Below, piece after piece: positions 49,954 to 58,640 of a DNA stretch of 64,000 bases. Source of the stretch: Brenneria populi (lineage in GTDB: Bacteria > Pseudomonadota > Gammaproteobacteria > Enterobacterales > Enterobacteriaceae); contig NZ_JAYWTM010000001.1 in NCBI RefSeq assembly GCF_036016195.1, positions 868,001-932,000 of the forward strand, in the 5' to 3' direction. Within the stretch, counting starts at the first letter, position 1, and every line of letters starts with the position of its first letter. The translations under genes and the position numbers were made by a program. The notes beneath the pieces were generated by a model, which saw only the letters and a program-made list of their open reading frames with translations, was not told where the DNA came from and made no database searches.

Positions 49954-51330
49954 TTAAACCAGATCTTCACTGCACTGCGGCACCGGCTGGCGGAAACTGC
50001 GCGTGACAAACGCCAGATACAGCAGGCCGATCGTTGCCCAAACCAGGCCAAGCGTCATCGAACTCTCTTCCAGATTGACCCACAGCGCGCCGACGGTTAA
50101 CGCCCCCAGCACCGGTAAAATAAGATAGTTGACCGTCTCTTTCAGCGTCCGGTTGCGGCGTTCGCGAATATAAAACTGCGATATCACCGACAGGTTGACG
50201 AAGGTAAACGCCACCAGCGCGCCGAAGTTGATCAGCGCGGTCGCCGTCACCAGATCGAACGACACCGCGGACAGCGCGATCGCGCCAACCAACAGGACAT
50301 TCAAAGCGGGCGTACGCCATTTGGGATGAATATAGCCGAAGAAGCGCTCAGGGAAGACGCCGTCGCGCCCCATCACATACATCAGGCGAGACACGCCCGC
50401 ATGCGCGGCCATACCGGATGCCAGCACCGTGACGCAGGAGAACACCAGAATAACGGACTGGAAGAATTTACCCGCCACGTACAGCATGATTTCCGGCTGC
50501 GAGGCGTCCGGCTCTTTGAAACGCGAAATATCGGGGAAGTAGAGCTGCAGGAAGTACGCCACGGCGATAAAAATCAGGCCGCCGATCAGCGCAGTCAGAA
50601 AAATAGCCTTCGGAATCACCCGGCTGGCGTCCTGCGTTTCTTCCGACAAAGAACTAATGCCGTCGAAGCCCAGGAATGAGAAGCAGAGAATGGTCGCCCC
50701 GGTGATCATCGGCACCACATGGGCGTTTTCCGACCAGAAAGGACGCATGCTGGTCAGCGTGCCGGCGCCTTCGCCCTGATACACGCCGTGGATCACCAGC
50801 CCCAGGAACACGGCCATAATGGCGATCTGCACCACCACGATAATCGAGTTCAAATTGGCCACCAGATTGATGCCCCGCAGGTTGAACAGCGTCATCAAAC
50901 CGACCAGCGCCGCGACAAAAATCCATGACGGCACGCCGGGGAAGATCGCTTCCAGATAAATTTTCGCCAGCAGAATGTTGATCATCGGCATGAACAGATA
51001 ATCCAGCAGCGACGACCAGCCGACCATAAAGCCGACGTGCGGGCTGATGGCTTTTTGCGCGTAGGTATACGCCGATCCGGCCGAGGGAAAACGCCGAACC
51101 AATTTGCCGTAGCTTAATGCGGTAAACAAAATACCGGCTAAGGCAAAGGCGTAGGCGGTAGCCACATGGCCGTCGGTCAGGCCGGACACGATGCCGAAGG
51201 TGTCAAAGATAGTCATCGGCTGCATGTAGGCGATCCCCATCATGACCACCGGCCACAGCGTCAGCGTCCTCTTTAACTGAGCGCGTTTTGCGCCGGCGGC
51301 GCCGGAATTAGACGGATTCATATCAGACAT
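49954..51330 (-). CDS. plaP: Putrescine importer PlaP (YeeF), APC family
   Basis: A 458-residue amino acid/polyamine/organocation-family permease with 12 transmembrane helices, matching E. coli PlaP (about 452 aa) along its length: TLTLWPVVMMGIAYMQPMTI, FPSAGSAYTYAQKAISPHVG, GATILCFSFLGFDGISSLSE and ETQDASRVIPKAI. In E. coli PlaP is a low-affinity putrescine/H+ symporter needed for swarming. The ATG at 51330 lies 8 bases after GGAGG and is preferred over the GTG at 51339. An unexplained 73-codon open frame ends just inside its start. sbcB-plaP-yeeZ-his order agrees with E. coli. Confidence 0.92.
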   Translation of the reverse strand: MSDMNPSNSGAAGAKRAQLKRTLTLWPVVMMGIAYMQPMTIFDTFGIVSGLTDGHVATAYAFALAGILFTALSYGKLVRRFPSAGSAYTYAQKAISPHVGFMVGWSSLLDYLFMPMINILLAKIYLEAIFPGVPSWIFVAALVGLMTLFNLRGINLVANLNSIIVVVQIAIMAVFLGLVIHGVYQGEGAGTLTSMRPFWSENAHVVPMITGATILCFSFLGFDGISSLSEETQDASRVIPKAIFLTALIGGLIFIAVAYFLQLYFPDISRFKEPDASQPEIMLYVAGKFFQSVILVFSCVTVLASGMAAHAGVSRLMYVMGRDGVFPERFFGYIHPKWRTPALNVLLVGAIALSAVSFDLVTATALINFGALVAFTFVNLSVISQFYIRERRNRTLKETVNYLILPVLGALTVGALWVNLEESSMTLGLVWATIGLLYLAFVTRSFRQPVPQCSEDLV

Positions 51331-51800
51331 GACGCGCACCTCCGTTAATCACGGCGCGGGCGGCGTAATCTTTTCCTGACACGCTGGCGATAAGGGAGTT
51401 GATACAGGACTCGCCTGAATCACGATGAGAGGAGGTAACTGAAACCGCATCGGACCTCAATGACGACCGATGAATAGCGCCATAACCAATGCTTTTACAG
51501 CACAAGCCGGCGGGCACCGGCACGAAATTGACTGATTGCCCCATTTTTTACTGTCCTCACCGTGGCTCACTGGCACACACAAGCAGAATTATCTATCCGG
51601 ATGGTTATCCGGCCTCTTCGTTGAACACATAAATGCAAAAAAATAACCGACGCGATTAAACGTCGGTTATTTTGCAAGGCGCGTATTTTGCACCACTCTG
51701 TTGCATCTGACAAGATTTAGCGAAACCCGCCGGCCACTTTATTCCCATTCCGCCACGCTATTGATACCCGCGGTCATTGATGCCGGCGCCAGGGGTAAAA
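51331..51800. other. Intergenic region plaP-ycgR
   Basis: The 470 bp contain the plaP leader with an upstream open frame (51323-51544), a tandem-like TATCCGGATGGTTATCCGG near 51594, and the ycgR terminator. Between 51675 and 51800 I see nothing specific. No RNA gene was recognised. Confidence 0.5.
51635..51672 (-). terminator. ycgR intrinsic terminator
   Basis: AAATAACCGACG (51641-51652) and CGTCGGTTATTT (51661-51672) form a perfect 12-bp stem with an 8-base loop. On the minus strand a T-run (51643-51637) follows. It lies 129 bp after the ycgR stop. Confidence 0.82.
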
Positions 51801-52565
51801 TCACCGATCCTGAAATTTTTTCCTCTTCTCAATCTGCAATCTTTCAAGCTCGAAAATAACCTGCTGTAGATCGCGCTCCTGCGCCGCGGTCAGCGCCGGG
51901 AATTTAAAGCTCAGGCGCTGGGTGATTTTCACATCGCCCTTGCCATCAAGGTCTTTAATCGTCGACTGACCAACAAACTGCAGGTCCAGGCGGAACTTGC
52001 CGTAATCGTTAAGATCCATCTCGACATCGCGGATAAGATCCCCCTGACTTAACAGATCATGGATATCACGATCGGTGCACAGGCTAAGCCCGCCGAGCGA
52101 GAGATCCTTAATGGTAAATTGAAAACCGCTGTCGTCCGGCAGTGTGCCCCGACACTGGAGCGGCGGCCAAAGCGGCGTATTGATGCGAAAATAGGTTCTG
52201 CGCTGAATAAGATAAAGCTGTTCGGGAATGTGGGCGCTGAAAGCGGGCAGCCCCTGAAAATCGATCGTTTGCGTTATCTCCGCTTTGAACTCAACCCTCG
52301 CCCCCGCAGGTTCGGCGATAAAAGCCAGGGTTCCCGCGCGCGACGCCTGGCTGCTTTCCTGCTCGATGCCGCCGAGATCGAAAATAAAAACATCGTCGCC
52401 GGGCAATACATCAAGAATTTTACTGATGAACTGCCCGCGGGAATGATGGACCATGACGGTGGTGTCATTTTTCTTTAATTCGCGCAGCGTTGCACAGATG
52501 GCAAGTTTATTACGCTTGACAAACTGCTCTTTCACGTTCTCATCCACAACGGTTATCTCCACCAT
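51801..52565 (-). CDS. ycgR: YcgR, c-di-GMP-binding flagellar brake protein
   Basis: A 254-residue protein (E. coli YcgR 244): an N-terminal YcgR domain (QFVKRNKLAICATLRELKKN, HSRGQFISKILDVLPGDD) followed by a PilZ domain. The c-di-GMP-binding residues are visible: the RxxxR switch in QRRTYFRIN and the DLSLGG signature (D/NxSxxG). YcgR-c-di-GMP binds the flagellar motor and slows swimming. The ATG at 52565 has no clear ribosome-binding site. The GTG at 52547, 9 bases after GGAG, is a good alternative start six codons later. E. coli has ycgR elsewhere, so its place between plaP and yeeZ is specific to this lineage. Confidence 0.9.
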   Translation of the reverse strand: MVEITVVDENVKEQFVKRNKLAICATLRELKKNDTTVMVHHSRGQFISKILDVLPGDDVFIFDLGGIEQESSQASRAGTLAFIAEPAGARVEFKAEITQTIDFQGLPAFSAHIPEQLYLIQRRTYFRINTPLWPPLQCRGTLPDDSGFQFTIKDLSLGGLSLCTDRDIHDLLSQGDLIRDVEMDLNDYGKFRLDLQFVGQSTIKDLDGKGDVKITQRLSFKFPALTAAQERDLQQVIFELERLQIEKRKKFQDR

Positions 52566-52992
52566 GCGGCCAATGGTTTATCCCTGCCATTTTTAAATCA
52601 TTGGCGTCCCTAAATGTCTGGCTTTACCCCTAACGCCGATCGTTTAAGCATCGAGATACACGGGGGCGGCTACCGGTGCGAGGCATCCCTATGGGAACTT
52701 CCCCCGGGTTTCCCCTAATAACCGGCTTAAGTGACCCGCATTCGGCGTTACCCCTGCTTATAGGAGCCGCAGCAAATTTTCAGCGATGGAATTTATATCC
52801 CCGCGCCAGCGAGATCAAATGATACGGGCACTCCCTCGTTGGTATCGGCAAAGCCGCATCCAATTTTAGGGCGATTAACAGAAAAATATTTTAAAGGGCG
52901 ATTTGAGGATAGGCGAACATCGGCGCGGCCCGCCGATGCCATTCAGCCCTGACGGCCCCGCCGCGGGCGAGCGGGCGGCCGTCTTGCCGAGA
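52566..52992. other. Intergenic region ycgR-yeeZ: repeat B copy 2, no gene seen
   Basis: The 427 bp contain the second copy of the MITE-like repeat B (52620-52755) upstream of ycgR. From 52756 to 52992 there is no recognisable gene. A 72-codon frame at 52903-53121 is antisense to yeeZ and unsupported. Confidence 0.55.
52620..52755 (-). repeat. MITE-like repeat B, copy 2, with flanking direct repeats
   Basis: The reverse complement of this segment matches copy 1 at 19020-19155 over its length. It is bracketed by GGCTTTACCCCT (52620-52631) and GGCGTTACCCCT (52744-52755), 11 of 12 bases alike, with the same 124-bp period as copy 1. TAACGCCGAT and TTCGGCGTTA form near-perfect terminal inverted repeats at 52631 and 52741. 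It lies about 55 bp upstream of the ycgR start. Confidence 0.75.
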
Positions 52993-53820
52993 CTACTCCA
53001 GCGGCATGGTCATCGGGTCCGGATACTGGTAATCAAAGCCCAGTTCGCGACAAATGCGTTGACCATCGACAAGGCGTCCGGAGGGCGCGTCGTTATCCGC
53101 CGCAAACTGCGGCGGCGTTAAATTCAATTTACGCGCCTGGGCGGGATAGAAATCTTGCTTGGCGGGGTGCCCGGGCGCGCACAGATTATACAAGTGCCCG
53201 CCGTTCGGCAGTTTTAACAATAGCTGGATCGCCGCCAGCACATCCTCCTGATGCACCAGGTTGACGCCGAGACTTCCTCCGCTCAGCCCGGTTTTCCCCG
53301 CCATAAAGCGCCCCGGGTGGCGATCGATGCCCACCAGCCCCGCCAGCCGCAGAATGTCCACCGAGGTATCCGGCAGGTGCTGCAGCCACTGTTCAATCGA
53401 CGTCAGCGTCTTGCCGGCGACCGATACGGGCCGCAGCGGCGAATTTTCCCGCACGGTGCCGCCGGTTTCGCCATACACGGACGTTGAACTGGTGAAGATG
53501 ATTCTCGGCACATGAAAAACCCGCGCCGAGTTCACTAACGTCTGTATCGCCAAGGCGTAACTTTCGCCCCCTTGCGCCGTACGGCTCGCGGGCAGCGTAA
53601 TCACCAGCGCGTCAACCCGCAGCAAGGCGTTTAACTCATCGGCGTCGCATTCCAGCTCCGGCGTAAGTCGGAGCGGATAGCATTCAATGCCGCTCAGACG
53701 GGCGGCCTCAACGCCGTCCATCGTCGTTTTACTGCCCACAACCCGATAACCGTGCCCATTCAGCGTGAGCGCCAGCGGCATGCCCAGCCACCCCAGACCG
53801 ATAATCGCCACTTTTTTCAT
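52993..53820 (-). CDS. yeeZ: YeeZ, NAD(P)-binding epimerase-like protein
   Basis: A 275-residue Rossmann-fold protein of the extended SDR/epimerase group (E. coli YeeZ 274). The nucleotide-binding start is KKVAIIGLGWLG. IIFTSSTSVYGETGGTVREN contains the SDR-like serine and tyrosine region, and RLAGLVGIDRHPGRF follows. No substrate is established. The ATG at 53820 is 7 bases after GGGGAG and gives the family N-terminus; the longer frame from 53865 is not needed. It is divergent from the his operon, as in E. coli, where yeeZ lies near hisL. Confidence 0.88.
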   Translation of the reverse strand: MKKVAIIGLGWLGMPLALTLNGHGYRVVGSKTTMDGVEAARLSGIECYPLRLTPELECDADELNALLRVDALVITLPASRTAQGGESYALAIQTLVNSARVFHVPRIIFTSSTSVYGETGGTVRENSPLRPVSVAGKTLTSIEQWLQHLPDTSVDILRLAGLVGIDRHPGRFMAGKTGLSGGSLGVNLVHQEDVLAAIQLLLKLPNGGHLYNLCAPGHPAKQDFYPAQARKLNLTPPQFAADNDAPSGRLVDGQRICRELGFDYQYPDPMTMPLE

Positions 53821-53915
53821 CATTCGCTCTCCCCACATCCCGCGCGCAACGCATTTTACACCCACCGTCCCGCGACTCGCCAGCGCAGCAATCGCCCCGC
53901 TGAAGTAAAAAAGAG

Positions 53916-53945
53916 TTGCGCAGATACCCGCACATGGTTTAGGTT
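53916..53945 (+). promoter_or_regulatory. his operon promoter
   Basis: TTGCGC (53916-53921), an 18-bp spacer and TAGGTT (53940-53945). The -10 and the bases before it (TGGTTTAGGTT) are the same as in the E. coli hisp1 promoter, which is stimulated by ppGpp. Confidence 0.75.
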
Positions 53946-53989
53946 AATCGCCAGACAGTGAATATACTGATACAGCCAAGAGATATTTT

Positions 53990-54037
53990 ATGACAAACGT
54001 TCTGTTTAACCACCATCATCACCATCACCCTGACTAG
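53990..54037 (+). CDS. hisL: his operon leader peptide
   Basis: A 15-residue leader, MTNVLFNHHHHHHPD, ending in TAG. Six consecutive histidine codons make the ribosome stall when charged tRNA-His is scarce, which selects the antiterminator in the downstream RNA. Salmonella and E. coli leaders have seven histidines in 16 residues. The ATG lies about 38 bases after the predicted transcription start. Confidence 0.93.
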   Translation: MTNVLFNHHHHHHPD

Positions 54038-54054
54038 TCTTTCAGGCGATTGGT

Positions 54055-54133
54055 GCTGGAAGACGTTTAAATCTTCCAGCGGCGCAGAACGCAAAGAGAG
54101 CCCTCGGAAGATTGACTTCCGAGGGTTTTTTTT
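54055..54133 (+). terminator. his attenuator
   Basis: GCTGGAAGA (54055-54063) pairs with TCTTCCAGC (54072-54080). The terminator is CCCTCGGAAG (54101-54110) paired with CTTCCGAGGG (54116-54125) and followed by T8. ATCTTCC at 54071-54077 can instead pair with GGAAGAT at 54106-54112, giving the antiterminator. The three mutually exclusive pairings plus hisL make a classical histidine attenuator. Confidence 0.9.
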
Positions 54134-54259
54134 ATGGCGCGCGTTCCCGGCGCGCCCCCCTGCGGGCCGTTGCCATGCAACGTTAAAAAACGTTCCCGAC
54201 GTTTTTTTATGCCCTGCTTTTTTTAGCAGCTTTTAATTTGACAGGTTAATGAGGTTTCC

Positions 54260-55159
54260 ATGCTGGATAAAACACGTTTACGGATAGCGATGCAGAAGTC
54301 AGGCCGTCTGAGCGATGACTCACGAGAACTGCTGGCGCGCTGCGGTATCAAAATCAACTTACATCAACAGCGTCTCATCGCATTCGCCGAAAACATGCCG
54401 ATCGATATCCTGCGCGTTCGCGATGACGATATTCCGGGGCTGGTAATGGACGGCGTGGTTGATTTAGGGATCATCGGCGAAAACGTACTGGAAGAAGAGC
54501 TGCTCAACCGCCGGGCGCAGGGCGAGGACCCGCGCTATTTTACGCTACGCCGTCTGGACTTCGGCGGCTGTCGTTTATCCATGGCGCTGCCGCTGGATGA
54601 AGAGTATACCGGACCGGAATGCCTGAGAGACAAACGAATCGCCACCTCCTACCCTCACCTGCTTAAACAGTACCTCGACAAAAAAGACATTAACTTCAAA
54701 TCCTGCCTGCTGAACGGTTCCGTCGAAGTCGCCCCGCGCGCCGGCCTGGCCGACGCGATTTGCGATCTGGTTTCGACCGGAGCGACGCTGGAAGCCAACG
54801 GTCTGCGCGAAGTCGAAGTTATCTACCGCTCCAAAGCCTGTCTGATCCAGCGCGACGGCGAAATGCCGGCGGATAAACAGCAGCTGATCGACAAATTGCT
54901 GACCCGTATGCAAGGCGTGATCCAGGCGCGCGAGTCCAAATACATTATGCTGCACGCGCCGAGCGAACGTCTGGATGAAGTGGTCGCCCTGCTGCCGGGC
55001 GCCGAGCGGCCCACCATTCTGCCGCTGGCCGGCGATCAGAACCGCGTCGCCATGCACATGGTCAGCAGCGAAACCCTGTTCTGGGAAACCATGGAAAAAC
55101 TGAAGTCGCTCGGCGCCAGCTCTATTCTGGTATTGCCGATTGAAAAAATGATGGAGTGA
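54260..55159 (+). CDS. hisG: ATP phosphoribosyltransferase, long form
   Basis: A 299-residue hexameric enzyme (E. coli 299) that joins ATP and PRPP in the first, feedback-inhibited step of histidine synthesis. The catalytic part starts MLDKTRLRIAMQKSGRLSDD, and the PRPP loop is DAICDLVSTGATLEANGL. The C-terminal ACT-like regulatory domain (about residues 225-299, KYIMLHAPSERLDEVVALLPG) binds histidine, so this is the long form that needs no HisZ. It follows the attenuator by 126 bp. Its stop is 5 bases before the hisD ATG. Confidence 0.97.
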   Translation: MLDKTRLRIAMQKSGRLSDDSRELLARCGIKINLHQQRLIAFAENMPIDILRVRDDDIPGLVMDGVVDLGIIGENVLEEELLNRRAQGEDPRYFTLRRLDFGGCRLSMALPLDEEYTGPECLRDKRIATSYPHLLKQYLDKKDINFKSCLLNGSVEVAPRAGLADAICDLVSTGATLEANGLREVEVIYRSKACLIQRDGEMPADKQQLIDKLLTRMQGVIQARESKYIMLHAPSERLDEVVALLPGAERPTILPLAGDQNRVAMHMVSSETLFWETMEKLKSLGASSILVLPIEKMME

Positions 55160-55164
55160 TACCA

Positions 55165-56490
55165 ATGGCAGACAGCAACACGACAAACAGCTTCAATACC
55201 CTTATCGACTGGCAGCGCTGCTCCGCGCAGGAACAGCGCCAATTGCTGACCCGCCCGGCCATTTCGGCCTCGGATCGCATTACCCGTATTGTCGAAGAGA
55301 TTTTGGAAAGCGTAAAAAACCGCGGCGATAGCGCCCTGCGGGAATACAGCGCCCGGTTCGATAAAACGCAGGTTGACAAGATCCGCGTCAGCGCCGAAGA
55401 GATCGCCGCCGCGTCCGAACGCCTTGACGAAGAAGTCAAACAGGCGATGGCGACGGCGGTGCGTAATATTGAAACTTTTCACAACGCGCAGAAGCTGCCC
55501 GCGGTCGATGTGGAAACCCAGCCGGGCGTGCGCTGCCAGCAGCTAACGCGCCCAATCGCCACCGTCGGACTCTATATCCCCGGCGGTTCCGCGCCGCTGC
55601 CGTCAACGGTGTTGATGCTCGGCACGCCGGCGCGCATCGCCGGCTGCCAGCGTGTCGTTCTCTGTTCGCCGCCCCCCATCGCCGATGAAATTCTTTATGC
55701 GGCGCAGCTGTGCGGCATTCAGGAAGTGTTCCAGCTAGGCGGCGCCCAGGCGATCGCCGCGATGGCGTTCGGCAGCGAAAGCGTGCCCAAGGTCGATAAA
55801 ATTTTCGGGCCGGGCAACGCCTACGTTACCGAAGCCAAACGCCAGGTCAGTCAGGATCTGGCCGGCGCGGCGATCGATATGCCGGCCGGTCCGTCTGAAG
55901 TGCTGGTCATCGCCGACAGCGGCGCCACGCCGGCGTTTGTCGCCGCCGATCTGCTTTCGCAGGCGGAACACGGTCCCGACTCGCAGGTTATTCTGCTGAC
56001 GCCGGATAGCGGACTAGCCAAAGCCGTCGCCGACGCCGTGGAACAGCAGCTTCTGTTGCTTTCACGCGCCGACATCGCCCGCCAGGCGCTCTCCTCCAGC
56101 CGGGTGATTGTGGCGCGCGATTTGGAACAGTGCGTTGAAATCAGTAACCGTTACGGGCCGGAACACCTGATTATTCAGACGCGCGATGCGGAAAAATGGG
56201 TTGAAAAAATCACCAGCGCCGGTTCGGTGTTTCTCGGCGACTGGTCGCCGGAGTCCGCCGGTGACTACGCCTCCGGCACCAATCACGTCCTGCCGACGTA
56301 CGGTTACACGGCGACTTACTCCAGCCTGGGGCTGGCCGACTTCCAGAAACGCATGACGGTGCAACAGTTGACGCCGCAAGGGCTGCTACAGCTGGCGCCC
56401 ACCATTGAGACGCTGGCTCAGGCCGAGCAGCTCACCGCCCACAAAAATGCGGTCGCTCTGCGCGTCGCCGCCCTGAAGGAGCAAGCATGA
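55165..56490 (+). CDS. hisD: Histidinol dehydrogenase
   Basis: A 441-residue zinc- and NAD-dependent enzyme (E. coli 434) that oxidises histidinol to histidine in two steps, the last of the pathway. Signature regions include VGLYIPGGSAPLPSTVLML, GGAQAIAAMAFGSESVPKVD, the zinc-ligand region QAEHGPDSQ and YGPEHLIIQ, and SAGDYASGTNHVLPT. The ATG at 55165 is 8 bases after GGAG; it gives seven residues more than the E. coli start. It overlaps hisC by 4 bases. Confidence 0.97.
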   Translation: MADSNTTNSFNTLIDWQRCSAQEQRQLLTRPAISASDRITRIVEEILESVKNRGDSALREYSARFDKTQVDKIRVSAEEIAAASERLDEEVKQAMATAVRNIETFHNAQKLPAVDVETQPGVRCQQLTRPIATVGLYIPGGSAPLPSTVLMLGTPARIAGCQRVVLCSPPPIADEILYAAQLCGIQEVFQLGGAQAIAAMAFGSESVPKVDKIFGPGNAYVTEAKRQVSQDLAGAAIDMPAGPSEVLVIADSGATPAFVAADLLSQAEHGPDSQVILLTPDSGLAKAVADAVEQQLLLLSRADIARQALSSSRVIVARDLEQCVEISNRYGPEHLIIQTRDAEKWVEKITSAGSVFLGDWSPESAGDYASGTNHVLPTYGYTATYSSLGLADFQKRMTVQQLTPQGLLQLAPTIETLAQAEQLTAHKNAVALRVAALKEQA

Positions 56491-57557
56491 GCATTGAAAA
56501 ACTGGCGCGCGCCAATGTGCGTGCGCTGACGCCGTATCAGTCGGCCCGCCGTCTAGGCGGCTGCGGCGATGTGTGGCTGAATGCCAATGAATATCCGCAG
56601 GCGCCGGAATATCAGCTGACGCTGAATACGCTGAACCGCTATCCGGAGTGCCAGCCGAAGCTGGTGATCGAGCGTTACGCCGACTACGTCGGATTACCGC
56701 AGGAGCAGGTGCTGGTCAGCCGCGGCGCGGACGAAGGCATTGAACTGCTGATCCGCGCGTTTTGCGAACCGGGCAAAGACGCCATTCTGTTCTGTCCGCC
56801 GACCTACGGCATGTACGCGGTCAGCGCCGAAACCTTCGGTGTGGAGCGCCGTACGGCGTTAAGCAGCGCCGAGTGGCAGTTGGATATAGCGTCCATCGAA
56901 CGGCAGTTGGACGGCGTGAAGCTGGTGTATGTTTGCAGCCCAAACAACCCGACCGGGAACCTGATAAAACAGCAAGACCTGCGCCGTCTGCTGGATCTGA
57001 CCCGGGGCAAGGCGCTGGTCGTCGTCGACGAAGCCTACATCGAATTCAGCCCGCACGCTTCCGTTATCGGCTGGCTGCCGGACTATCCGCACCTGGTCGT
57101 CCTGCGCACCCTGTCGAAAGCCTTTGCGCTGGCCGGCCTGCGCTGCGGCTTTACGCTGGCCAATGCGGATGTCATCGCGCTGCTGCTGAAGGTGATCGCG
57201 CCTTACCCGCTCTCGCTGCCGGTGGCCGATATCGCCGCCCAGGCGCTGAGCGCCCAGGGCGTGGCGAGAATGCGCCAGAACGTGATCGACGTAGTGGAAA
57301 ACCGCCGCTGGCTGGCCGAACAGCTATCGGCGCTGGCATGCGTGGTGACGGTATTCCCCAGCGAAAGCAACTATCTGCTGGTGCGTTTTACGCCATCCTG
57401 TCAGGCGTTCAAGACGCTGTGGGATCAAGGCATCATCCTGCGCGATCAGAGCAAACAGCCCGGACTGGCGGATTGTTTACGCATTACTATCGGTAATCGC
57501 TATGAATGTGAACGTGTCGTCGACGCACTGCGGTCATTACCCGGAACCCTCGCTTAA
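56487..57557 (+). CDS. hisC: Histidinol-phosphate aminotransferase
   Basis: A 356-residue PLP-dependent class II aminotransferase (E. coli 356) that converts imidazole acetol-phosphate and glutamate into histidinol phosphate. Visible are LNANEYP at the substrate end, SRGADEGIELLIRAFC, CSPNNPTGN, VVVDEAYIEFSP and the PLP lysine in LRTLSKAFALAGLRCGF near residue 211-214. Translationally coupled to hisD (ATGA overlap) and 15 bp before hisB. Confidence 0.97.
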   Translation: MSIEKLARANVRALTPYQSARRLGGCGDVWLNANEYPQAPEYQLTLNTLNRYPECQPKLVIERYADYVGLPQEQVLVSRGADEGIELLIRAFCEPGKDAILFCPPTYGMYAVSAETFGVERRTALSSAEWQLDIASIERQLDGVKLVYVCSPNNPTGNLIKQQDLRRLLDLTRGKALVVVDEAYIEFSPHASVIGWLPDYPHLVVLRTLSKAFALAGLRCGFTLANADVIALLLKVIAPYPLSLPVADIAAQALSAQGVARMRQNVIDVVENRRWLAEQLSALACVVTVFPSESNYLLVRFTPSCQAFKTLWDQGIILRDQSKQPGLADCLRITIGNRYECERVVDALRSLPGTLA

Positions 57558-57572
57558 TACCAAGGAGCCAAT

Positions 57573-58640
57573 GTGAGCCAGAAATATCTCTTTATCGACC
57601 GCGACGGAACGCTGATTGCCGAACCCCCCGAAGATTTTCAGGTCGACCGCCTGGATAAGCTGGCGTTTGAGCCGGACGTGATCCCGTCGCTGCTGGCATT
57701 GCAAAAAGCGGGGTTCCGGCTGGTGATGATCACCAATCAGGATGGACTCGGCACATCCAGCTTTCCGCAGGAAACTTTTGATCCCCCTCATAATCTCATG
57801 ATGCAGGTTTTCGCCTCTCAGGGCATCCGCTTTGAAAAAGTGCTGATCTGCCCGCACTTCCCGGACGACGACTGCGCATGCCGTAAGCCGAAAACGGCGC
57901 TGGTGACGGAATATCTGCAAGGCGGCGTTATCGATGCCGACCATAGCTATGTGATTGGCGATCGGGAAACGGATCTGCAGCTGGCCGGCAACATGGGCAT
58001 CGGCGGATTACGCTATCAGCGCGAAGGTTTGAACTGGAACGCCATCGCCAATCAGCTGACGAAACGCGACCGCCACGCCCACGTCAGCCGCGTCACGCGC
58101 GAAACCGCCATTGATGTCGACGTTTGGCTCGATCGCGAAGGCGGCAGCAAAATCAGCACCGGCGTAGGATTTTTCGATCACATGCTGGACCAGATCGCCA
58201 CCCACGGCGGCTTTCGCATGAACATTGAAGTGAAAGGCGACCTGTATATCGACGACCACCACACGGTGGAGGACACCGCGCTGGCGCTGGGAGAAGCGTT
58301 AAGCAAGGCGTTGGGCGATAAACGCGGCATCGGCCGCTTCGGCTTCGTGCTGCCGATGGACGAGTGCCTGGCGCGCTGCGCGCTGGATATCTCCGGCCGT
58401 CCGCATCTGGAATATAAGGCGGAGTACAGCTACCAGCGCGTGGGCGATCTGAGCACCGAAATGGTCGAACACTTCTTCCGCTCGCTCTCCTATGCCATGG
58501 GCTGCACCCTACATCTGAAAACCAAAGGCCGCAACGACCACCATCGCGTCGAAAGTCTGTTTAAAGTCTTTGGCCGGGCGCTGCGCCAGGCCATCAAAGT
58601 CGAGGGCGATACGCTGCCGAGCTCAAAAGGAGTGCTGTGA
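57573..58640 (+). CDS. hisB: Bifunctional histidinol-phosphatase / imidazoleglycerol-phosphate dehydratase
   Basis: A 355-residue fusion enzyme (E. coli 355). The N-terminal HAD phosphatase (about residues 1-165) has the nucleophile pair D9 and D11 in FIDRDGTL and a cysteine-rich zinc loop CPHFPDDDCACRKPK. The C-terminal dehydratase carries the histidine-rich manganese sites FFDHMLDQIATHG, DDHHTVEDTA and KGRNDHHRVES. The start is a GTG at 57573 with AAGGAG 5 bases before it. The fusion is typical of gammaproteobacteria. Its TGA overlaps the hisH ATG by one base. Confidence 0.97.
   Translation: MSQKYLFIDRDGTLIAEPPEDFQVDRLDKLAFEPDVIPSLLALQKAGFRLVMITNQDGLGTSSFPQETFDPPHNLMMQVFASQGIRFEKVLICPHFPDDDCACRKPKTALVTEYLQGGVIDADHSYVIGDRETDLQLAGNMGIGGLRYQREGLNWNAIANQLTKRDRHAHVSRVTRETAIDVDVWLDREGGSKISTGVGFFDHMLDQIATHGGFRMNIEVKGDLYIDDHHTVEDTALALGEALSKALGDKRGIGRFGFVLPMDECLARCALDISGRPHLEYKAEYSYQRVGDLSTEMVEHFFRSLSYAMGCTLHLKTKGRNDHHRVESLFKVFGRALRQAIKVEGDTLPSSKGVL

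Noticed and set aside
54007..54030. CAC/CAT tract as a microsatellite repeat
   Set aside because: It is the histidine run of the hisL leader peptide.
56762..57496. 244-codon frame overlapping hisC in another frame
   Set aside because: It is a shadow of hisC with arginine/alanine-rich composition and no motif.
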